Origin: Sphingomonas hankookensis
Lineage (GTDB): Bacteria; Pseudomonadota; Alphaproteobacteria; Sphingomonadales; Sphingomonadaceae
Direction of reading: 5' to 3'
DNA length: 64,000 nt
Assembly: GCF_022664465.1 (NCBI RefSeq)
Contig: NZ_JAKREV010000002.1
Coordinates: 496,001 to 560,000 of the forward strand
This document shows, one piece after another, positions 16,327-24,867 of the stretch. The notes under the pieces were generated by a model, which was not told where the DNA came from, made no database searches, and worked only from the letters and a program-made list of their open reading frames with translations. Position 1 is the first letter of the stretch. Each line of letters begins with the position of its first letter. A program made the translations under genes and the position numbers.

Positions 16327-17681
16327 GGCGGCTATGGCCGACCAGCCTGCCGGGACAGATCGCGCTGCTGGTGGCGGTGGCGCTGTTCGTGGCGCAGGCG
16401 CTGAATTTCGGGCTGCTGCTGCGCGAGCGTCGCGCGTTCCGCTTCGCCGAGATCACCTTGCCCGCAGTCACCCGGCTGATCGATGCCGCCGAGCGCCGGG
16501 TCCCGCGCGCCGGGCAACCGGGCGTGCCCCTACGCGATCGGATGCGTGGCGTCCGGCTGGTGACCGACCGCGTGCCGACGATGCGCGGTGACCCCGAAAC
16601 CGATGTCGAGAGCGCGATCCGATCTGGCTTTGCCGAGGCGGGCATCCCGGTCGGGCGGATCGCGGCGCATATCCGGCCGATCGACGAAGAGGAAATCCGC
16701 GCGCGCGGAGTCGGTGGGCGGCGGGCCGAACGACTGCGGCGGATGGGCGCGGTGCTGGACAGCGCGGTCGAGCTGCCGGGGCGCGGCTGGCTGGTGTCGC
16801 ACACGCCGTGGCCGATGGCCGAACGCGGGCTGTTGTGGCAGTCGCTGGCGCAGACCTTCATCCTCTATGTCATCGTGCTGCTGCCGGTGCTGTGGATCGG
16901 GCGGCGGATCGCCAAGCCGCTAAGGCGGCTGGCCGGCGCGGCACGGGCATTCCACCCGGCGCGCCCCCTGCCCGCGATCGAGCCGCAGGGGCCACAGGAC
17001 GTACGGCTGCTGATCGCCGCGTTCACCGACCTGGGGCAGCGGGTGAATGCGATGGTCGATGAGAAGGACCGGATGCTGGGCGCGATCGGCCACGACCTGC
17101 GCACGCCGCTGGCGGCGCTCCGCGTGCGGATCGAGTCGGTCGAGGACGATACCGACCGCGCGCGCATGGCCGAGACGATCGACGAGATGAACGCGACGCT
17201 GGACGATATTTTGTCGCTGGCACGACTGGGGCGGCCGAGCGAGCCGGCGACCGATGTCGACGTGGCGGCGCTGGTCGATGCGGTGGTCGAGGATTTCCGC
17301 GACCTCGGCCATGACGTCGATTTCGTCGAGGCGGCCCGGGTGCCGTTGCACCTGCGGCAGAATTTGATGCGACGGGCGGTGCGCAACCTGATCGAGAATG
17401 CGATCAAATATGGCGGCGGCAGCGCCGAAGTACGGATCGAGACGGGGCTGCAGGCGGTGGCGATCACCGTCGCCGATCGCGGCCCCGGCATTCCGCCCGA
17501 CCGGATGGAATTGGTATTCGATCCGTTCACCCGGCTGGAAACGTCGCGGAACCGGGGTACCGGGGGGATCGGGCTGGGCCTCGCGCTGGCGCGCGCGATC
17601 GTGCGCGATGCCGGGGGCGAAATCCTGCTGGCGAACCGCGACGGCGGCGGGCTGAACGCGACGATCCGGTTGTTGCGTTGA
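16323..17681 (+). CDS. Membrane sensor histidine kinase (EnvZ-like layout)
   Basis: This 452-residue kinase has two membrane helices, about 9-28 (GQIALLVAVALFVAQALNFG) and 180-202, enclosing a periplasmic domain of about 150 residues. A HAMP segment (about 203-250), an H-box with His257 in IGHDLRTPLAAL and an ATPase domain (RNLIENAIKYGG, ADRGPGIP, GTGGIGLGLALA) follow. The GTG start overlaps the response-regulator stop (GTGA), so the pair is translationally coupled. The periplasmic domain is rich in Arg and acidic residues and is not recognisable. With the EF-hand protein upstream, sensing of divalent metal or envelope state is possible but unproven. Confidence 0.92.
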   Translation: MRRLWPTSLPGQIALLVAVALFVAQALNFGLLLRERRAFRFAEITLPAVTRLIDAAERRVPRAGQPGVPLRDRMRGVRLVTDRVPTMRGDPETDVESAIRSGFAEAGIPVGRIAAHIRPIDEEEIRARGVGGRRAERLRRMGAVLDSAVELPGRGWLVSHTPWPMAERGLLWQSLAQTFILYVIVLLPVLWIGRRIAKPLRRLAGAARAFHPARPLPAIEPQGPQDVRLLIAAFTDLGQRVNAMVDEKDRMLGAIGHDLRTPLAALRVRIESVEDDTDRARMAETIDEMNATLDDILSLARLGRPSEPATDVDVAALVDAVVEDFRDLGHDVDFVEAARVPLHLRQNLMRRAVRNLIENAIKYGGGSAEVRIETGLQAVAITVADRGPGIPPDRMELVFDPFTRLETSRNRGTGGIGLGLALARAIVRDAGGEILLANRDGGGLNATIRLLR

Positions 17682-17735
17682 CGCCGGAGCCGCCAGCGAA
17701 ACGAAACCGCGCTGCCCGGCGTTGAGCGACGAGCG

Positions 17736-18431
17736 ATGATCAAGGTAGCCAGCTACAATATGCGCAAAGCGATCGGGACCGATCGCCGCCGCATGCCCGA
17801 ACGCACGCTGGAGGTGCTGCGCGAGGTCGATGCCGATATCGTCGCGTTGCAGGAATGCGACCGCCGGCTGGGTGAGCGCGCGGGGGTGATTCCGCTGCAC
17901 ATGCTGGACGAACACAGCCCGTGGATGGCGGTGCCGGTCGCGATCCGGGCGCAGTCGATGGGGTGGCATGGCAACGCACTGCTGGTGCGCAAGGACGCGG
18001 TGGTCAGCGCCGAACGGCGGATCGAGATACCCGCGCTGGAGCCGCGCGGCGCGGTGCGTGCCGATATCGCGGTGAAGGGCGTGACGCTGCGGGTGGTCGG
18101 CATGCACCTTGACCTGTCCGGGCTGTGGCGGCGCAAGCAGGCGCATGCGATCCTGCACGAGGTCGATGGCTGTACCCCCGCGCTGCCGAGCGTGTTGATG
18201 GGCGATCTGAACGAATGGACGCCGCGGTCGGGATGCCTGCGCGACTTCGCACGGACGCACAGCTTTGCCGAGACGGGGCCGAGCTTCCATGCGCGGCATC
18301 CGGTCGGGCGGCTCGACCGGATCATGGTGTCTGGCGGGCTGCGCATCGTCGATGCCGGCACCCACCACAGCGCGGCGGCGCGCAAGGCGTCGGACCACCT
18401 GCCGATCTGGGCGACGATCGAGCCGGCATGA
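17736..18431 (+). CDS. Endonuclease/exonuclease/phosphatase-family protein
   Basis: This 231-residue protein has the EEP fold motifs: KVASYNMRKAIG, ADIVALQECD with the metal-binding Glu, MHLDLSG, MGDLNEW (DxN) and SDHLPI with the catalytic Asp/His. Cytosolic members include phosphodiesterases acting on phospholipid head groups and nucleases. The stop overlaps the ATG of the patatin-like gene (ATGA), so the two are probably co-translated. A joint role in lipid breakdown, phospholipase plus phosphodiesterase, is a reasonable inference. Confidence 0.85.
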   Translation: MIKVASYNMRKAIGTDRRRMPERTLEVLREVDADIVALQECDRRLGERAGVIPLHMLDEHSPWMAVPVAIRAQSMGWHGNALLVRKDAVVSAERRIEIPALEPRGAVRADIAVKGVTLRVVGMHLDLSGLWRRKQAHAILHEVDGCTPALPSVLMGDLNEWTPRSGCLRDFARTHSFAETGPSFHARHPVGRLDRIMVSGGLRIVDAGTHHSAAARKASDHLPIWATIEPA

Positions 18432-20719
18432 GCGAGACGCCGCTGCACGAACGCGAACTGCGCCTCGCCCTTGTCTGCTACGGCGGGATCAGCCTCGCGG
18501 TCTATATGCACGGGCTGGTCAAGGAAGTGTGGCACATCGCCCGCGCCAGCCGGGCGGTGCAGGACGAAGGGCGGCCGTTGACGGGCAGCGCCGGCGTGTA
18601 TCAGGCGATGCTGGCCGATCTGTCCGACCTGACCGGTATCCGGTTGCGCGTGCTGGTCGATATCGTCGCGGGGGCGAGCGCGGGCGGGATCAACGGCGTG
18701 TTCCTGGGCCATGCCGTCGCGACCGGCCAGTCGCTGGACCCGCTGACCGAATTGTGGCTGAAGGGCGCGGATATCGAGGCGCTGATCGATCCGGCACAGG
18801 CGCCGGCCAGCGCGCTGTCGCGCCCCTGGGCGCGGCCGATCGCGTGGATGGCGCTGGGCCGCGAGGGCGAGGATGCGTCGAGCGTCGATATCGCCGCGCG
18901 TGACGAGCTGCGCGCCAAGCTCGACCGGTTCGTGCGGGCGCGGTGGTTCGAGCCGCCGTTCGGCGGGCGGGCGATGGTCGACATGCTGCTGAACGCGTTC
19001 GAGGCGATGGCGGCGGGGCCGGTAGGGCCGCGGCTGTTGCCGCCGGGACAGCCGCTCGACCTGTTCGTCACCGTTACCGACTTTGCCGGCCATCCCGAGC
19101 TGCTGCGGCTCAATTCGCCCAAGGAGGTGGTCGAGACCGAACATCGCATCGTCATCGGCTTTTCCGACCATGGCGACGGGCCGCTGGCCGATCCGGCCGA
19201 ACTGGTATTCGCAGCGCGGGCGACCTCGAGCTTTCCCGGCGCGTTTCCGCCGTTCCGCGTGGGCGAGCTGGATGCGGCGCTAAAGGATCGCGGGACCGAG
19301 TGGCCGGGGCGCGAGGCGTTCCTGCGGCGGGTGCTGCCGCGACAGGCGGCGGTGGGGATGGTGGAGCAAGCGGCGCTGATCGACGGATCGGTGCTGGCCA
19401 ACGCCCCGTTCCGCCCGGCGATCGATGCGCTCCGCGAACGCCCGGCGCGGCGGCAGATCGACCGGCGCTTCGTCTATCTCGATCCCGCGCCCAACCATAA
19501 ATTCGGCATCGGCACCGCCGCCGACGGGCCACCGAGCTTTTTCCAGACGATCCTCGGCGCGCTGTCCGAACTGCCGCGCAAGCAGCCGATCCGCGACAAT
19601 CTCGACGCGATCCAGCGGCGATCGGAGCGAATCGAGCGGATGCTGGCGATCGTCGAGAAGCTGCGCGCCGGGGTGGAGGCCGAGGTCGAGCAGCTGTTCG
19701 GCTATACGCTGTTCCTCGACTGGCCCACGCCCGCGCGACTGGCCGGGTGGCGGCGGCGGGCGCAGGTGCAGGCGGCGAAGCGCGCGGGCTATGGCCACGC
19801 CGCGTACGGGCTGCTGAAGGTCGATCAGGTGCTCGATCGGCTGGCGGAGCGGGTCGCGTCGTTGGCCGATGACCCCTCCCCCGACCGGCGGCGGCGGTTG
19901 CGTGCGGGGTTCGCGGCAATCGTGGTCGAACGGGGCGCCGACCGGTTCGACGGCGACGGCGCGTCGGACGCGGCGATCGACTTCCTGCGCACCCACGATC
20001 TCACCTTTCGCATCCGGCGGCTGCGGTTGCTGGTGCGGACGGTGTCGGCGATGGAGCCCGAACAGGATGCGGCGACGCTGGCCCCGGTGCGCGAGGCGAT
20101 CTTCGCCAGCCTGACCCCCTATCTGGCGTGTGAGCGGGCCGACCGGTTCGGCGCGGTGCGGGTGCTGGCGGACGACAAGCGCGCCGATCCGGACGCACTG
20201 CTGGCAGCGATGGGGCAGGCGATGGACCTGACGCGGCTGGATGGCGAGACCGACGAGCGGCTGTCGGCGGCGCTGGCGGCGGCCCCGCGCGACGTCCGGC
20301 GGCCGGTGCTGCTCGCCTATCTCGGCTTTCCGTTCTTCGACATCGCAACGCTGCCGCTGCTGGGCGGCGAAGGGCTGGACGAGTTCGATCCGGTGCGGGT
20401 CGACCGGATCGCGCCCGACGACGCGCCGTCGATCCGGTCGGGGGGTGCCGAGGCGACGTTGAAGGGCATCCGCTTCAACAATTTCGGGGCGTTCTTCAGC
20501 CGGTCGTACCGCGAGAATGACTATCTGTGGGGGCGACTGCACGGGGCGGAGCGGATGATCGACATCGCGGTGTCGACGCTGCCCCCGGAGGTGCGCCTGC
20601 CGCCCGGATGGATCACCAGGCACAAGCGGGCGGCGTTCCGCGCGATCCTCGATGAGGAGCAGGACCGGCTGACGACGATCCAGCCGTTGTTCGCGGAGTT
20701 GCGTGGCGAGATCGGGTAG
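18428..20719 (+). CDS. Large patatin-like phospholipase with DUF3376-type C-terminus
   Basis: This 763-residue protein starts at an ATG overlapping the previous stop. The patatin catalytic domain (about 10-340) has the oxyanion stretch LALVCYGGISLAVYMHG, the nucleophile elbow GASAGG (Ser84) and the catalytic Asp319 in IDGSVLANAPF. The C-terminal half (about 350-760) is mostly helical and corresponds to the DUF3376 extension of patatin-related proteins. No signal peptide is visible, so it probably works in the cytosol or on the inner face of the membrane. Family members are acyl hydrolases of membrane lipids. Confidence 0.87.
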   Translation: MSETPLHERELRLALVCYGGISLAVYMHGLVKEVWHIARASRAVQDEGRPLTGSAGVYQAMLADLSDLTGIRLRVLVDIVAGASAGGINGVFLGHAVATGQSLDPLTELWLKGADIEALIDPAQAPASALSRPWARPIAWMALGREGEDASSVDIAARDELRAKLDRFVRARWFEPPFGGRAMVDMLLNAFEAMAAGPVGPRLLPPGQPLDLFVTVTDFAGHPELLRLNSPKEVVETEHRIVIGFSDHGDGPLADPAELVFAARATSSFPGAFPPFRVGELDAALKDRGTEWPGREAFLRRVLPRQAAVGMVEQAALIDGSVLANAPFRPAIDALRERPARRQIDRRFVYLDPAPNHKFGIGTAADGPPSFFQTILGALSELPRKQPIRDNLDAIQRRSERIERMLAIVEKLRAGVEAEVEQLFGYTLFLDWPTPARLAGWRRRAQVQAAKRAGYGHAAYGLLKVDQVLDRLAERVASLADDPSPDRRRRLRAGFAAIVVERGADRFDGDGASDAAIDFLRTHDLTFRIRRLRLLVRTVSAMEPEQDAATLAPVREAIFASLTPYLACERADRFGAVRVLADDKRADPDALLAAMGQAMDLTRLDGETDERLSAALAAAPRDVRRPVLLAYLGFPFFDIATLPLLGGEGLDEFDPVRVDRIAPDDAPSIRSGGAEATLKGIRFNNFGAFFSRSYRENDYLWGRLHGAERMIDIAVSTLPPEVRLPPGWITRHKRAAFRAILDEEQDRLTTIQPLFAELRGEIG

Positions 20720-20791
20720 GTCGCCGCTATTGGAAATTTCCAACCGACCGGCGTAAGGATGGGCTGAGAACCACGACGAAGGCGCGACCCC

Positions 20792-21115
20792 ATGCAGTTC
20801 CTGAAAACCCTGTTCTGGGCCTTGCTGGTCGGGGTCATGGTCGCCTTCGCGCTGAACAACATGACGATGGTGCCGCTGAAGCTGTGGGGGTCGCTCTATG
20901 CCGATGTGAACCTGCCGCTGCTGCTGGTCGTCACCTTCCTTGCCGGATTCCTGCCGACGTTCGTCGCGCTGCACCTGACGCGCTGGCGGTTGCGGCAGCG
21001 GATCGCGGCGACCGACCGGACATTGGCCGACCTGCACCGCGCCGACCCGCCGATCAGCCTGCCCGCCGACCCCGCGCCGATCCCGGCGCAGGCGGTACCG
21101 GGAGCGGTGCTATGA
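20792..21115 (+). CDS. LapA-domain small membrane protein
   Basis: This 107-residue protein has two membrane helices (about 5-24, LKTLFWALLVGVMVAFALNN, and 42-62) joined by a short loop NMTMVPLKLWGSL. A cytosolic tail with RLRQRIAATDR and a Pro-rich end follows. This is the DUF1049/LapA arrangement, of uncertain biochemical role but linked to lipopolysaccharide assembly in enterobacteria. It overlaps pyrF by an ATGA junction. Confidence 0.82.
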   Translation: MQFLKTLFWALLVGVMVAFALNNMTMVPLKLWGSLYADVNLPLLLVVTFLAGFLPTFVALHLTRWRLRQRIAATDRTLADLHRADPPISLPADPAPIPAQAVPGAVL

Positions 21116-21789
21116 GCCGGTCGCCGATCTATGTTGCGATCGATACCCCCGATCTGGAGCGGGCCAAGGCGCTGGCGCAGGCGGTGCGCGGGCATGTCGG
21201 CGGACTGAAGCTGGGCCTTGAGTTCTTCATGGCCAATGGCCGGGCGGGCGTTCGGACGATGGCCGATCTGGGGCTGCCGATCTTCCTCGACCTGAAATTC
21301 CACGACATCCCCAATACGGTGGCGAAGGCGATCCAGGCGCTGGGTCCGCTCGATCCCGCGATCCTGACGGTCCATGCCGCCGGGGGCCGGGCGATGCTGG
21401 AGGATGCCAAGGCGGCGGCACCGGTGGGGACGAAAGTCGTTGCGGTGACGATGCTGACGAGCCTCGACGCGCACGACCTGTCGTCGATCGGCCTGACCCC
21501 CGACCCGCACGAACAGGTGGTGCGACTGACCGAACTGGCCAAGAGCGCCGGGATCGACGGCGTGGTGTGTTCGGGCGCAGAGGTCGCGGCGGCCAAGAAG
21601 GCGTGGCCGCAGGGGTATTTCGTGGTGCCCGGCGTGCGGCCGGCGGACGGGGTGGCGGGCGACCAGAAGCGGGTGGTGACGCCGCGCGCCGCGCTGGATG
21701 CCGGGGCGTCGGTGCTGGTGATCGGGCGGCCGATCACGCAGGCGGAGGATCCGGATCAGGCGGCTAGGGCGATTGAGGCTACTTTATAG
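21112..21789 (+). CDS. pyrF: Orotidine 5'-phosphate decarboxylase
   Basis: This 225-residue enzyme converts OMP to UMP, the last step of pyrimidine synthesis. The TIM-barrel motifs are complete: AIDTPDLERA, LKLGLEF, the catalytic Asp-Lys-Asp array in LDLKFHDIPNTV, TVHAAGG, and the C-terminal phosphate-binding VPGVRPADG and VIGRPIT. Its ATG overlaps the stop of the LapA-domain gene. In related genomes pyrF often lies directly before trpF; here more than 2 kb with a repeat region, an SDR gene and a GH130-like gene intervene. Confidence 0.95.
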   Translation: MSRSPIYVAIDTPDLERAKALAQAVRGHVGGLKLGLEFFMANGRAGVRTMADLGLPIFLDLKFHDIPNTVAKAIQALGPLDPAILTVHAAGGRAMLEDAKAAAPVGTKVVAVTMLTSLDAHDLSSIGLTPDPHEQVVRLTELAKSAGIDGVVCSGAEVAAAKKAWPQGYFVVPGVRPADGVAGDQKRVVTPRAALDAGASVLVIGRPITQAEDPDQAARAIEATL

Positions 21790-22308
21790 AAGCGCCGGGG
21801 ACGCGCCGGGCAAGGTCGAGCGAAGCTCGACCGAGCCGCACTAGGCGCGTCCGGCCGGCGGCGCGCAAAGCGCCGACCGACGACGCGGGCTTTGCCCGTG
21901 GCGGGGCCTGCTCGCGAGGCATAACTATCCTGCTCGCCTGAGTAGCCGCTGAGCTTGTCGAAGCGGCGTATCGAAGGACCGCCAAGGGTCCTTCGATACG
22001 AGCCTTCGACAAGCTCAGTGTCTACTCGGCACGAAAGGTTTGGTTTTGGTCAGGATCGCCCGTTATAACCAAACTATTGTAATAAAGTGGTCTTTTGCCG
22101 CGCCACGTTCAAAGTTCACTAAGTTCACACTCGCCACGTTTTCGCGCACACGCCGCAGCGCTCCTGCCCGCAACCCTGTCAAAGACCCTGCCGCCCGGAC
22201 GCACGACCATCGCGGCCACCCTGCCCGAACGTCCGTTTGTAGGAAAGTCGTTCCACCCCTGAACCAACGCTTCCGCCCGACGTTGCTGGAACGATCAGCC
22301 ATGGAGGG
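21790..22308. repeat. Repeat-rich intergenic region after pyrF with nested hairpins
   Basis: No gene is convincing in these 519 bp. A nested hairpin at 21799-21852 has an outer stem GGACGCGCC / GGCGCGTCC and an inner stem GGTCGAGC-GAA-GCTCGACC; it begins 10 bp after pyrF and could act as terminator. A second 70-bp palindrome at 21949-22018 has arms CTGAGCTTGTCGAAG / CTTCGACAAGCTCAG (15 bp, perfect) and inner arms CGTATCGAAGGACC / GGTCCTTCGATACG (14 bp, perfect). The last 250 bp are less GC-rich and hold three GTTCA units near 22110-22130, probably the promoter region of the SDR gene. Confidence 0.75.
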
Positions 22309-23079
22309 ATGATGGACAGGCGGACAGTGTTCGTGACCGGCGGTGAATCGGGCATCGGTGCGGCGTGCGCGGCGGCGTTCGGGGCGATCGGCGACCGGGT
22401 GGCGATCGGCCATCATTCGGATACGGCGGCGGCCGACGCCAGCGCGGCGGCGGTGCGTAGCGCCGGTGGCGAGGCGATGACGGTGCAAGCCGATGTCGCC
22501 GACGAAGCGTCGGTCGAGGCCGCCTTTGCCGCGGTCGAACAGGCATGGGGACCGGCGAGCGTGCTGGTCAATTCGGCGGGGCTGAACATGTCGGGCGTGA
22601 GCGTGCGCGACATGACGCTGGACCAGTGGCGGCGGCTGATCGACACCGACCTGACCGGCGCGTTCCTGACGTCGCGGCGGTTCCTGACCGGGCGCGGCAC
22701 GGCGGCGGCCGACGCGGCGATCCTGCATATCTCGTCGATCCACGCCTATGCCGTGCGCGCGGGCGGTGCCGATTATTGCGCGGCGAAGGGCGGGCTGTCG
22801 AATCTGGTCGAGACGCTGGCGATCGAGGAAGCGCCGCGCCGGATTCGGGTGAATGCGATCGAACCCGGCATGATCCTGACGCCGATGAATGCGAAGGCGA
22901 GCGCCGATCCGACCTATCGCGCCACGCTGGAGCGCAATATTCCGCTGGGGCGTGCGGGCGAGGCGGCGGAGGTCGCCGACCTCGCGGTGTTCCTCGCGTC
23001 GGACAAGGCGCGGTATATCACCGGGGCGCGGATCGTGATCGATGGCGGGCTGTCGCTGATGCAGGCGCTGGGCGCATGA
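22309..23079 (+). CDS. Short-chain dehydrogenase/reductase (glucose 1-dehydrogenase-like)
   Basis: This 256-residue enzyme has an SDR Rossmann fold with the cofactor motif TGGESGIG, NSAG in strand 4, catalytic Ser of HISSIHAY, YCAAK (Tyr and Lys), and the C-terminal GARIVIDGG. The closest pattern is the glucose/sorbitol dehydrogenase-type classical SDRs. Substrate cannot be read from sequence, but the overlapping downstream gene is GH130-like, pointing to sugar breakdown. Two adjacent ATGs (22309, 22312) are possible; GGAGG ends one base before the first and four before the second, favouring 22312. Confidence 0.88.
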   Translation: MMDRRTVFVTGGESGIGAACAAAFGAIGDRVAIGHHSDTAAADASAAAVRSAGGEAMTVQADVADEASVEAAFAAVEQAWGPASVLVNSAGLNMSGVSVRDMTLDQWRRLIDTDLTGAFLTSRRFLTGRGTAAADAAILHISSIHAYAVRAGGADYCAAKGGLSNLVETLAIEEAPRRIRVNAIEPGMILTPMNAKASADPTYRATLERNIPLGRAGEAAEVADLAVFLASDKARYITGARIVIDGGLSLMQALGA

Positions 23080-24032
23080 TCGACGCTGCATCGCCGATCG
23101 CCGATCCGCATCGCAAGGACGCGGTGGCCGACAACCCGATCGCGCTGGATTTCAACGTCAAGCGGATCGAGCGGGTGACGATCGAGGGGCCGCCTGCCCT
23201 CATGGCCCGCGACCTGATGAGTCCGTATGTGTGGCGGGAGCCGGACGGACGGTACGCGATAATGGTGCGCGCGGTCTTGCCGCCGGGGCAGGAACTGACC
23301 GATACCGGCGTGATCTGGGCCGGGTGGAGCGACGACGGACGGCATTTCCGGATGCTGGATGCGCCGTCGATCGTGCCGGGGCCGGGCGATCACGATGCGG
23401 GCGGAGTCGAGGACCCGACGGTGGTCCGGACCGACGAGGGCTATGTCGTCTATTATTCGGGCGTGCTGGCGGATCATTCGCATGGCGAGCTGTCCTATGC
23501 GTCCGGGCCGTCGCTCGACCGGCTGGAGAAGAGCGGGGTCGCGCTGGCGTCGTCCAAGTCGGAGGGCAATACCAAGGAGGCGACGGTCGATCGCACTCCC
23601 GATGGCGGGTGGCGGCTGTTCTACGAATATGCCGCCGACGAGGCGTCGCGGATCGGGCTGGCGGTCGGAGCGGACGTGGCGGGGCCATGGCACGAGCAGC
23701 CGACGCCGCTCGCCCCGCGCGAGGACAGCTGGGACGACTGGCATCTGTCGACCGGGCCGCTGCTGACCGACGATCCGGCGCGGCCGGTGATGTTCTACAA
23801 CGGCGCGACGCGCGATGCGCGGTGGCGGATCGGGTGGGTCGCGTTCGATGCCGATTATACCCGGGTCGTCGCGCGTGGGATCGAACCGCTGGTGACGCCG
23901 CCGCCGGTCGATGACCGGAGTGCTACCGATATTGCGTTTGCGGCGTCGGTGGTCGTCGTCGATGGGGCGATCTGGTTGTACTATTCGCTGGAGGACCGGC
24001 GGTTGGCGCGGGCGTTGATCCGGCGGAGTTGA
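23076..24032 (+). CDS. GH130/GH43-like five-bladed beta-propeller glycosidase or phosphorylase
   Basis: This 318-residue protein begins at an ATG overlapping the SDR stop (ATGA). It has propeller-blade repeats and the motifs MSPYVWREPDGRYAIMVRA, GGVEDPTVVR, EATVDRTPDGGW and FYNGATRD. GGVEDPTVV resembles the conserved acidic blade of GH130 mannoside phosphorylases and related glycosidases. No signal peptide is visible, so it should act on small imported oligosaccharides in the cytosol. With the SDR it looks like a two-gene sugar module. Specific activity is unknown, and a GH43-like hydrolase is the alternative. Confidence 0.75.
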   Translation: MIDAASPIADPHRKDAVADNPIALDFNVKRIERVTIEGPPALMARDLMSPYVWREPDGRYAIMVRAVLPPGQELTDTGVIWAGWSDDGRHFRMLDAPSIVPGPGDHDAGGVEDPTVVRTDEGYVVYYSGVLADHSHGELSYASGPSLDRLEKSGVALASSKSEGNTKEATVDRTPDGGWRLFYEYAADEASRIGLAVGADVAGPWHEQPTPLAPREDSWDDWHLSTGPLLTDDPARPVMFYNGATRDARWRIGWVAFDADYTRVVARGIEPLVTPPPVDDRSATDIAFAASVVVVDGAIWLYYSLEDRRLARALIRRS

Positions 24033-24040
24033 CGTTCCCT

Positions 24041-24138
24041 TCGTCACTCCCGCGCAGGCGGGAGTCCATATACGCCGGTGTAGCGGATCGAGCCGTGACG
24101 TTGGCGTGTATGGATTCCCGCCTGCGCGGGAATGACGA
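24041..24138. repeat. R2 palindromic repeat, copy 1
   Basis: This 98-bp imperfect palindrome starts TCGTCACTCCCGCGCAGGCG and ends CGCCTGCGCGGGAATGACGA, with inner arms around TCCATATACGCC / GGCGTGTATGGA. Related copies lie at 37075-37171 and 41163-41257. It sits 8 bp after the GH130-like gene and 52 bp before trpF. Confidence 0.85.
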
Positions 24139-24190
24139 ATGTGGCGAGCGTCCGGTTCTCATCACACCCGCAACCCTCTACAGCCCGCCC

Positions 24191-24826
24191 ATGACCCTCA
24201 TCAAGATTTGTGGCCTGTCGACCCCCGAAACGCTCGCGGCCGCGCTGGCGGCGGGGGCGAGTCATGTCGGGTTCGTGTTCTTTGCCCCCTCCCCGCGCAA
24301 CGTCGGGTTCGATGTCGCGGCGGGGCTGGCGCAGATGGTGCCGGACGGCCGGGCGAAGGTCGGGGTGTTCGTCGATCCCGACGATGCGCTGCTGGATGCG
24401 GCGATGGCGGCGGCGCGGCTGGACGTGGTGCAGTTGCACAAGACCGCGCCCGAACGGGTGGCGGCGATCCGCGCGCGGACGGGGCGGGAGACGTGGGGCG
24501 CGGTCGCGGTGAAGACGCGGGCCGACCTCGATGGCGCACGGGCATTGGCGGGCGCGGCGGACCGGGTGCTGTACGATGCGAAGACCCCATCGGGGGCGGC
24601 GCTGCCCGGGGGCATGGGGCTGCGGTTCGACTGGGGGCTGCTCGACGGGTTTCGCCATCCCCTCCCCTGGGCGCTGTCGGGCGGGCTGGATGCGGGGAAC
24701 GTCGCGGAGGCGATACGGGTGACGCGCGCGCCACTGGTCGACATATCTTCGGGGGTCGAGAGCACGCCGGGTGTGAAGGACGTCGCGAAGATCGCCGCCT
24801 TCTGTGCGGCGGTACGGAGCGCCTGA
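24191..24826 (+). CDS. trpF: Phosphoribosylanthranilate isomerase
   Basis: This 211-residue TIM-barrel enzyme of tryptophan synthesis carries out the Amadori rearrangement of PRA to CdRP. It has the family start [12 protein letters not shown] with the catalytic Cys, [23 protein letters not shown], the catalytic Asp of LYDAKTP, and the phosphate site [11 protein letters not shown] and [17 protein letters not shown] 24191 follows the R2 repeat by 52 bp. It starts the trpF-trpB-trpA-accD-folC run. Confidence 0.95.
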   Translation: MTLIKICGLSTPETLAAALAAGASHVGFVFFAPSPRNVGFDVAAGLAQMVPDGRAKVGVFVDPDDALLDAAMAAARLDVVQLHKTAPERVAAIRARTGRETWGAVAVKTRADLDGARALAGAADRVLYDAKTPSGAALPGGMGLRFDWGLLDGFRHPLPWALSGGLDAGNVAEAIRVTRAPLVDISSGVESTPGVKDVAKIAAFCAAVRSA

Positions 24827-24867
24827 CGCCTCGACACGGGCGCGCGTGCGCCGTAACGAGCGACCCT

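Noticed and set aside
22040..22312. A 90-codon plus-strand frame upstream of the SDR gene
   Set aside because: No Shine-Dalgarno, no family resemblance, and base use unlike neighbours. It lies in the promoter region.
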